Part shown: positions 57,847 through 64,000 of the stretch, piece after piece | Layout: each line of letters starts with the position of its first letter | How positions within the stretch are numbered: position 1 is the stretch's first letter | From: Fluviibacter phosphoraccumulans | GTDB taxonomy: Bacteria; Pseudomonadota; Gammaproteobacteria; Burkholderiales; Rhodocyclaceae | NCBI RefSeq assembly: GCF_016110345.1 | Contig: NZ_AP019011.1 | Span: forward strand, 1,798,001 to 1,862,000 | DNA: 64,000 bases | Direction: 5' to 3' | Position numbers and translations under genes: made by a program | The notes under the pieces: generated by a model | The model's database searches: none | The model's input: the letters and a program-made list of their open reading frames with translations, nothing else | What the model was told of the DNA's origin: nothing

Positions 57847-58881
57847 CTCTTTGAGAGCTCGCTCCACTTGAGTTTGAGATATCTGCGAGATATCAGGTAA
57901 AGCAGCATGCAGGCTATGCACTACCTTGCTCTTAACCTGCCACGGGTACCAATGGTTGAGTTTGTCTGGCTTGTTCTCAAACATTGCCACTACCTTTTTA
58001 TTCAAGGCGACGGCCAAATGCAAAGCACCACCATCGGTGCCGATGAACAAATCGCACAACGATAGCGCGGCAATCAGTTCGGTGAGGTTTTGCGTGGGCA
58101 TGGGGATCAGGCGATCGCTGCCTACGGCTTTGATAAGCTGTTCTGCGGCTTCATCATCACCGGGGTGATGCGGGTCATCGGCTTTACCTGGTGACCAGAA
58201 GAGCAGGATTTGCGTGTCTAGTTGTGTTTGTAGAATGTGCTTAACAAGCAAAATGAAATTGTCATTACCCCAGCGACGCTCAGGTTCGCGGGCGCTGATA
58301 TGCAGTGCAATGCGTTTGGTTGCAACTGGCAAGCGCGCGCTCAGAGCAGCGGCAACACTGGAATCAGGAAAGACTTGCAAGGGGCCAAGCGCATCTTCGA
58401 CACCCAGTGGCGCCAGCAGCTGATTAACCGCTTCGACTTCGTGCACTGCCGTGAACTCGGGTGTTTTTAACTGGATATCCGGCAGCCACTTGGCTTGGTT
58501 CAAATCATCCGGTATGTAACCAATGATGTTTTTGGCACCAATCTGACGGGCAAAGTTTAACCCGTGTCGGTCGTAACTGGCTTTAGCCAAAATGGTGACA
58601 TCCGGCTTCCAGCGACGCAGCTGGGTAATGAGCTTTAAGCGCTGGTAAATCGCCTTAAGCCGGCTGGCAATGCCACCAGCGTGTTTAAGCTTCTGATAAA
58701 CGAATACTTTATCGAGGTTGGGATTGCCACGCAGCACTTCGGCATTGTAGGAATTAACCAGAGCGGCAATTTCGGCACCGGGGTAATGCGCCCGTAGCGC
58801 TGCGATAGCCGGTGTCGTGCAAGCCAGATCGCCGATATTGTCGCGGCGGATAATGAGAATTTTTCTGAGATTCTGCGCCAT
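57832..58881 (-). CDS. Glycosyltransferase family 9
   Basis: The ATG at 58881 overlaps the preceding stop (TGATG) and gives 349 residues. GT9 blocks are KILIIRRDNIGDLACTTPA at the start, RIALHISAREPERRWGND near 190 and DLFIGTDGGALHLAVALNK near 275. Heptose or a similar sugar is the likely donor. It is the last gene of the block and is closely related in layout to the GT9 at 59716. Confidence 0.9.
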   Translation of the reverse strand: MAQNLRKILIIRRDNIGDLACTTPAIAALRAHYPGAEIAALVNSYNAEVLRGNPNLDKVFVYQKLKHAGGIASRLKAIYQRLKLITQLRRWKPDVTILAKASYDRHGLNFARQIGAKNIIGYIPDDLNQAKWLPDIQLKTPEFTAVHEVEAVNQLLAPLGVEDALGPLQVFPDSSVAAALSARLPVATKRIALHISAREPERRWGNDNFILLVKHILQTQLDTQILLFWSPGKADDPHHPGDDEAAEQLIKAVGSDRLIPMPTQNLTELIAALSLCDLFIGTDGGALHLAVALNKKVVAMFENKPDKLNHWYPWQVKSKVVHSLHAALPDISQISQTQVERALKELVAQ

Positions 58882-59723
58882 CAATCAACAATGACCTGAT
58901 TCTTGATTTTGGCGTAGGCCGCAGCTTGCGCATAGCGTGTCCAAGACCTAGGCATATTGGCAATACCCAGACGGTTAAAATCGATGCCGCATTGGGTCAT
59001 GCCCTTCTCAATGGCTGGATCAACCGCTGACGCCAGAACGTCATGTATCGAACGGGTCAGCATAATTGGTCCTGTGAATTTAACAATTGCATTTTTAGGC
59101 TGCTCAAACAGCTTTCCCGAAAAGAAGGGGTAATAATCACACAGGTTTTGAATCATCCGCACCATAAAGGGATGGTTCTTAGCAAAACCAAACCCCCAAT
59201 TAACAACCAAGTTGTGCGGATGCTGCAGCTTTGGAATGACATTAAGCGGCGGGCACATATGCGAGATCGTCGATTCATAGCTAATAAATGCAGAGGTCTC
59301 ATCATTTAAAAGCTGGGCTATAGGAATCTCTATCCCTTTGTTGATATCAAAATAGAAGCCTCCCTCCTTCGCCAGCAAACAATACCGCCATATATCTACA
59401 CGTAGCGGACCGAATCTGCCTCGCTTGTAGATATTTAATATGGGGTGTCCCGGATAATGCTCCTCCATGTATTGGTCACGCGTCAACGCATCAAAAAACC
59501 GAAATTCCAGTTCCGGATTCAACGCTATAAAACGCTCTCTGGCCTCAAAGTGCGTTTTACCCAGTTTATTGGTCTCCCACGTTTGGTACAGCACTGGTGG
59601 AATATGCCCCTTAATTCCACCGCTGCCTGCTGATGAAGCGATGTGTTTTAGTGGATATTCGCCAATAACTCGCCCAGCAAACTCTGGGTAGCGGTCAATA
59701 ATTTGTTGTTTTAGCTTACGCAT
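58881..59723 (-). CDS. Glycosyltransferase family 32
   Basis: The 280-residue protein has IPPVLYQTWETNKLGKTH, then VDIWRYCLLAKEGG and FYFDINKGIEIP with the DxD site, as in OCH1-like GT32 enzymes. The C-terminal half includes VVNWGFGFAKNHPFM, matched by NWGFGFAKGHPI in the paralogue at 19631. It overlaps both flanking GT9 genes by a few bases. Confidence 0.9.
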   Translation of the reverse strand: MRKLKQQIIDRYPEFAGRVIGEYPLKHIASSAGSGGIKGHIPPVLYQTWETNKLGKTHFEARERFIALNPELEFRFFDALTRDQYMEEHYPGHPILNIYKRGRFGPLRVDIWRYCLLAKEGGFYFDINKGIEIPIAQLLNDETSAFISYESTISHMCPPLNVIPKLQHPHNLVVNWGFGFAKNHPFMVRMIQNLCDYYPFFSGKLFEQPKNAIVKFTGPIMLTRSIHDVLASAVDPAIEKGMTQCGIDFNRLGIANMPRSWTRYAQAAAYAKIKNQVIVD

Positions 59724-60768
59724 TCTGCTCGACCTCCCACATCAAAGATTGGGTAGCAGCGTGCACCTGAATGGGTGTGATTTGTCGAACATCCAGACTC
59801 TCGGGCTGCAACACCCGTTGCGGTACGCCCCAAGGGCGCCATTGCGCGGGGGTCGAATCGCCGAACAATGCGACGATCGGTTTGCCCAGTGCGGCGCCAA
59901 GGTGCATAGCCCCACCATCAGCGGTGATGAAGATATCCTGCACCGCTAATGCCGCAATGAGTTCGGCAAGTGTTTGAGTGGGCATACCAATGATAGACAA
60001 CCCCGCACAGGCTTCGAGAATCTGCTGCGCTTTTGCGTCGTCACCCGGATGTCCACTGGTATCGCCACTACCTGGTGACCAATAGAGCACACAGCGCAGT
60101 GTGGGCGTCAGTAATCGGATCAACTCAATAAAAGATTCTGCCGGCCATTGTTGGCTAGGTTTGCGGGCGCTGATATTGATGCCTATCGTTTTCTGGCTAT
60201 CCGGCAGCTGGCGCATCAACTGATTGGCGTACTGCACTTTCAGTTCAGTATCGGGATAAATGCGTGGCGGTTGGATGGCTGCATCCGATGCATGAGCCTC
60301 TCGCAAGAACGGCTGAACCAGCTGTATGAGATATTCAACCTCGTGTTGCGCGGCCTGATGAATCAGCGGCACAGGGTCTGTCAAAACTCTTGCACCCTGT
60401 GCACCAGGCGTGACGAAACCGACGGTCCTGCGCCCACGAACCTGCCGAGCCCAACGCAAGGGGCGCGGAATACAACTGACATTGGCCAGCACCACCCAGT
60501 CGTAGCGTTGCCGTCTTAAACTCAAGGTCATACATAGACGCCGCCAGTGCACACCTAGCACGGTGACACCTTCGTCACGATGCTTGGCCTTGGTGTATAC
60601 ATAGACATGGTCAATATCTGGATTGTTCTCGACAACGGCAGCCGAATAACTGTTGACTAGAATATCAATCGTTGCAGCTGGATAAAGCTGTCGTAACGCC
60701 CGGACGAGGGGCAAGGTACATACCAGATCGCCGATATTGTCGCGGCGGACGACGAGAATTTTGGTCAT
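59716..60768 (-). CDS. Glycosyltransferase family 9
   Basis: The 350-residue protein starts KILVVRRDNIGDLVCTLPL and has TIGINISARKPSQQWPAE near 195 and DIFITADGGAMHLGAALGK near 275. It closely follows the same pattern as the GT9 at 57832 and both have an HPGDD segment, which suggests they arose by duplication. It overlaps the ligase-like gene by 4 bp. Confidence 0.9.
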   Translation of the reverse strand: MTKILVVRRDNIGDLVCTLPLVRALRQLYPAATIDILVNSYSAAVVENNPDIDHVYVYTKAKHRDEGVTVLGVHWRRLCMTLSLRRQRYDWVVLANVSCIPRPLRWARQVRGRRTVGFVTPGAQGARVLTDPVPLIHQAAQHEVEYLIQLVQPFLREAHASDAAIQPPRIYPDTELKVQYANQLMRQLPDSQKTIGINISARKPSQQWPAESFIELIRLLTPTLRCVLYWSPGSGDTSGHPGDDAKAQQILEACAGLSIIGMPTQTLAELIAALAVQDIFITADGGAMHLGAALGKPIVALFGDSTPAQWRPWGVPQRVLQPESLDVRQITPIQVHAATQSLMWEVEQNA

Positions 60769-62159
60769 AACATCCTCGCTCTTTGCTGAACAAAGACGGT
60801 CAGTATGGCTACGATCATGAGAAATTGCTGGAGCATGTGATCGCGCAGATTGCTGTCAACAATACTGCGCCCAAAAAAGCCACTGACCAGAAAGATGAGC
60901 ATGAGTCCCAAGGCCATTTGCTCTCCTTCGAAGGCGTGCCAGCCTGTCCAGGCAAGCGACGCCAGGAATACCAGCCAGAGCACTAATCCTGGGAATCCGT
61001 TGGCGATACCGAAATCGATCAGGCCGCTATGCGAATGGCTGCCGCGAAAAACGCCACCGAGGCCGTACTTCCGGTCAATCTGGTCGCCGAAGGCCGTACG
61101 GCTGTAACCAATGCCCAGGGGGTGTTCCTGCATCAGAATAGCACCCTCTTTGGCCCAGGCTAGACGTTCGTAGTTCGACACATCTACCTGTGCACCATTA
61201 GGTAACAAGGGAAAGTCTTCGTGGGTCATCCACGCTTTATGTGTCTGCGTATCCCAAGCGATTGGCAAGGTTTCCCGCAGCGTCTGCCAGCGAGGGTCAG
61301 ATTTGTAGAACATACCGCCAAGCAACGCCAGAAGCACAGCGACCACACCAAGGCCCAAGATCAATTTTGTCCATCCGATTCTGGCAAACGATTTCAGGCA
61401 AACAAGTAGACCTGCCGTCGCAATCAGCATGAGCAGGCCGACATTGCCGTTTCTGGTTTGCACGGTATAACTGCAAAACAGCATGGCAATTGTTGCGAAG
61501 GCAATCAGGCCATTGCCGTAAGGTAGACAACGCGATTTGCGGATCAGTCGTTGCGCGATCTCGGCAATGAGGAATGCAGCCAGCGTGTTGTTCACATAAC
61601 TGAATTTATCCATCAGCCCCGGTTCGAACAGATTTATCGGTGTTCCGCCGGTGAACGCCACCTGCGCCGCCTCGGCTAACCGCAGCACCGGCGCAGCTCT
61701 GAAAGCCAATTGGCCCTGGGTCGCATAAAACCAGAAATTAAGCAGGTCATGGGCTACGACCTGGATCAGCAACACGGCAAATACAATCCGGATAACTACC
61801 AGTGCCTTACCATGGTTCAGCGCTGTGATTCCGAGAACTGTACCGACAAAGGCACACAAATACGGCACGACCCATTGCCCCAGGAGCTCCTTCCAAGCCT
61901 GCGTTGGATCAGCCGCCCAACCGACTATTACCAGAACCAACCAAGCCGTCAGCCCGGTCAGCAGCAACGCCGGTACTTTCGGCAACTGGTTGCGCCACGG
62001 TTCGTGCCCAACAGATACGAGCCACAAAGAAATTAGCAGCAATCCACCTAGCAAAATATTGCGCAGCGCAATCGTGCCGAACATGGGCCAGATCATCAAC
62101 AACGCAAACAGCATCGAGAGCGCGACAGTGAATGCATCTGAGCTTCGGTTCAATGTCAT
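60765..62159 (-). CDS. waaL: O-antigen ligase / Wzy_C-family membrane protein
   Basis: The ATG at 62159 overlaps the GT9 stop (ATGA) and gives 464 residues with about eleven helices. A large periplasmic loop contains LGIGYSRTAFGDQIDRKYGL and the RGSHSHSGLIDFGIANGFPG segment, the pattern of O-antigen ligases and related polymerases. With GT9 and GT32 genes around it, attachment of O-antigen to lipid A-core is the likely role. A polymerase function cannot be excluded. Confidence 0.83.
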   Translation of the reverse strand: MTLNRSSDAFTVALSMLFALLMIWPMFGTIALRNILLGGLLLISLWLVSVGHEPWRNQLPKVPALLLTGLTAWLVLVIVGWAADPTQAWKELLGQWVVPYLCAFVGTVLGITALNHGKALVVIRIVFAVLLIQVVAHDLLNFWFYATQGQLAFRAAPVLRLAEAAQVAFTGGTPINLFEPGLMDKFSYVNNTLAAFLIAEIAQRLIRKSRCLPYGNGLIAFATIAMLFCSYTVQTRNGNVGLLMLIATAGLLVCLKSFARIGWTKLILGLGVVAVLLALLGGMFYKSDPRWQTLRETLPIAWDTQTHKAWMTHEDFPLLPNGAQVDVSNYERLAWAKEGAILMQEHPLGIGYSRTAFGDQIDRKYGLGGVFRGSHSHSGLIDFGIANGFPGLVLWLVFLASLAWTGWHAFEGEQMALGLMLIFLVSGFFGRSIVDSNLRDHMLQQFLMIVAILTVFVQQRARML

Positions 62160-63283
62160 GCTTGACGCTCCAATTTCAAAAGGATGCTGACCGATCGCCC
62201 AACGTCTTCGGACATCAATTTTTTCAGGCATGCCAGATTACCCATACGACACGTGGCTGGTGCATCGAATACCGTAGAGCATGGATAGCACGGAAGACTG
62301 GTTTTCAAGAATACGCGGGTGGCTCCCGGCAGATAGACCTCGCCAAGGTCGACGGGACCAGCAATACAGACCACTGGGATTTGCAAAGCGTCGGCCATGT
62401 GGGTGACGCCCGAATCAACGCCTACGAATACCGAAAGCTGGCTCAATAGCGTTGGCAGCTCAGCCAGGCTGTACTCTCCCACGGCGTTTACTATGCGTGC
62501 CTGATGGTTGGCATGCAGCAACGACAACAGGTTATCCGCCAAAGCCCGGTCACCAGGGCCACCGATCAGCACCACCTTGATCGGGCGTAAGCTCTGCAGC
62601 GCCAGAATGGCGATGATAATGTCTGCCAAATTTTCGGGGGATACACGTTTGAGCTGGCGCCCGCTGCTGACTAGTAAGCCGACATGGATGGCCGATGGAT
62701 CTAGGCCAATCGATTGAGTGTTCACCGATGGCGGTAACCATTTAGTGCAGTCAGGATTTATCAAGCCTAATAGAGAGAAAAGCTTTCCCTGAGTTTTGAC
62801 GAAGAACTCACCAGGCGCATGAACAGCATACCCCGTCAGCAAAGGTTGCAAAAATCGATAGCTGGTTTTAATCGGTGACGGCAATACTGAAAGACGACGC
62901 GGCATGGCCGCAAGACAAAAGCCGGTAAGTTGTGCGGCACCCGGGATCAGGGAGAACCCCGTATCGTAATCGATACACAATCGGGCGAAGCGCAGGCGAC
63001 CCATCAATCCCTTCTGCGCCGCATAGGGAAAACAGATCGTATTGTCGACCATGGTTAACAATGGGCTGAACGAGGCAACGATGGGGTCAATCACGAGATC
63101 AATCCGCGCATCAGGATAGCGCTGCCGCAACTGCTTTAGCAGATGGGTGCTGCATACGACGTCGCCGATACCGGCGATCTCGACAACAAGAATCCTTCGC
63201 GGTTCTCTAGCGGCAATTTCTCTGAGCAAGCTGATCGGCCACCAGATTGGTGCCAGCAGCCAGGTGAGCAGAATGTAAATCAT
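62156..63283 (-). CDS. Glycosyltransferase family 9
   Basis: The 375-residue protein begins with a hydrophobic segment (IYILLTWLLAPIWWPISLL) and RILVVEIAGIGDVVCSTHLL, then VSSGRQLKRVSPENLADI near 228 and VFVGVDSGVTHMADALQIP near 285. The C-terminus has a cysteine cluster (PCYPCSTVFDAPATC), as in heptosyltransferases. It overlaps both neighbours by 4 bp. Confidence 0.88.
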   Translation of the reverse strand: MIYILLTWLLAPIWWPISLLREIAAREPRRILVVEIAGIGDVVCSTHLLKQLRQRYPDARIDLVIDPIVASFSPLLTMVDNTICFPYAAQKGLMGRLRFARLCIDYDTGFSLIPGAAQLTGFCLAAMPRRLSVLPSPIKTSYRFLQPLLTGYAVHAPGEFFVKTQGKLFSLLGLINPDCTKWLPPSVNTQSIGLDPSAIHVGLLVSSGRQLKRVSPENLADIIIAILALQSLRPIKVVLIGGPGDRALADNLLSLLHANHQARIVNAVGEYSLAELPTLLSQLSVFVGVDSGVTHMADALQIPVVCIAGPVDLGEVYLPGATRVFLKTSLPCYPCSTVFDAPATCRMGNLACLKKLMSEDVGRSVSILLKLERQA

Positions 63284-64000
63284 GCTGCACCCTGACCTTG
63301 CCCGATGCGCTGTAATTGTGACAGCGTTGCAGCCAGCACTGGCTCGGGTTGAAGATCACCCATGCTGATGCTGAACGAACATTGTTCAGTCTGGCAGGGG
63401 TGCTCGATCATGGTAACTACGTCAGGGCGCACTGGTGAGAGCACCAGCGGGCCACGACGGGCGCAGTGGAAGAGACACACCATGGGCACGCCAATACCGG
63501 CTGCCACATGACTGGGGCCGGTATCGATACCGATATAGAGGTCGAGGCAACTCATGATCGCCCCACTCTCACGCATACTCAGTCGATCTGCGCCATGCAC
63601 CATTCGGTTGCCAATAACGGCTTTGAGTGCCGCAACTTTAGGTTTGGGCAACTGGCTCCCGAGGAGCACAAAACGGGCTTGCGGGTATTGATCGACGATG
63701 CCCCTGCATAGGGCCACAAAATGTTCGATTGGCCAATCACGATGCTTGAAGGTGGGGAAGCTTTCGATAATTAGACCAATGAGTGGAAAAGCCTCGGGAT
63801 CTGAAATTCCCGCAAAGGCCTGTGCCAACCACTCCTGTGCCCAGGCTTTTTCTGCAGGCAACACGGTATATGTGACCTGACGGTTTGGCGTGGAGATACC
63901 GAGGCCGCGCTCAACGAGGGTGAGCAACCAATCAGCCAGCGGTATCTCTTTATCGGAGGGCATCTTAAGCACTTCGTGCCCGGCTGCGCGTAGCGATTGG
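63280..64000 (-). CDS. Glycosyltransferase family 9, N-terminus outside window
   Basis: The frame is open through the window edge (reading QSLRAAGHEVLKMPSDK before the first in-window GTG), so only the C-terminal 239 residues are visible. GLIIESFPTFKHRDWPIEHF is the nucleotide-sugar region and LYIGIDTGPSHVAAGIGVP the second GT9 block. It ends CQTEQCSFSISMGDLQPEPV. It is the first visible gene of a block transcribed leftwards. Confidence 0.88.
   Translation of the reverse strand, partial: QSLRAAGHEVLKMPSDKEIPLADWLLTLVERGLGISTPNRQVTYTVLPAEKAWAQEWLAQAFAGISDPEAFPLIGLIIESFPTFKHRDWPIEHFVALCRGIVDQYPQARFVLLGSQLPKPKVAALKAVIGNRMVHGADRLSMRESGAIMSCLDLYIGIDTGPSHVAAGIGVPMVCLFHCARRGPLVLSPVRPDVVTMIEHPCQTEQCSFSISMGDLQPEPVLAATLSQLQRIGQGQGAA

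Noticed and set aside
1..64000. CRISPR array, rRNA, tRNA or insertion sequence
   Set aside because: No regularly spaced repeats, RNA gene signatures or transposase genes were recognised by eye; a tRNA search program would be needed to exclude tRNAs fully.

Overview
The window looks like a chromosomal segment of a Gram-negative proteobacterium, most likely a betaproteobacterium. The GroES/GroEL sequences, a groESL promoter that combines a sigma32-like core with a CIRCE/HrcA operator, the ops (RfaH) elements and the lipopolysaccharide-type genes all fit this. Family-level placement is inference. No rRNA, tRNA, CRISPR array or recognisable insertion sequence was seen.

Layout. (1) 1-1.9 kb: groEL (cut by the window edge), groES and their heat-shock promoter. 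(2) 2-7.5 kb: regulators and toxin-antitoxin (TA) genes: two convergent Fic proteins with their own repeated operator-like sites, a small helix-turn-helix protein, a LuxR-type AHL receptor without LuxI, a ribbon-helix-helix/RelE pair, and a RelE/YafQ-like toxin whose antitoxin has lost its N-terminus. (3) 7.5-12.3 kb: two ydcF-like genes (one broken by an amber codon) flanking a wzz chain-length gene, a pRiA4b ORF-3-like gene, a NYN-domain gene with an apparent internal deletion, and an amber-interrupted membrane/coiled-coil gene.

(4) 12.4-44.2 kb: about 31 kb of genes on the minus strand with almost no spacing, which reads as one exopolysaccharide/O-antigen operon. It starts at about 44.2 kb from an extended -10 promoter preceded by ten Gs, passes an inverted repeat and an exact ops element, and ends at a terminator after manC. 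It encodes UDP-glucuronate and UDP-xylose synthesis (ugd, two UXS), UDP-galactose (galE), dTDP-rhamnose (rfbABCD), an amino-dideoxy sugar (WbpM-like dehydratase plus DegT aminotransferase) and GDP-mannose (manC). Initiating phosphoglycosyltransferases, polymerases, flippase candidates and UXS enzymes each occur twice, so two glycan assembly systems may share one transcript.

(5) 44.3-52.6 kb: an accessory region with dinJ-yafQ, an RloA-like ATPase without RloB, a decayed AbiE system, a tyrosine recombinase, an AbiEi-Fic fusion gene flanked by a perfect 39-bp repeat of the recombinase's own 3' end, a second galE, and dinD inserted behind a duplicated galE 5' end. A second ops leader lies just upstream. 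(6) 52.8-57.8 kb: a TPR membrane protein, a small membrane peptide, StbDE fused to a PIN remnant, a HipA-like kinase and a YefM/ParE pair. (7) 57.8-64 kb: a compact minus-strand block with GT9 transferases, a GT32 transferase and an O-antigen-ligase-like membrane protein, running off the window; probably lipopolysaccharide outer core or O-antigen attachment.

Overall, two surface-glycan loci are separated and flanked by a dense collection of TA, abortive-infection and recombinase genes, many of them decaying.
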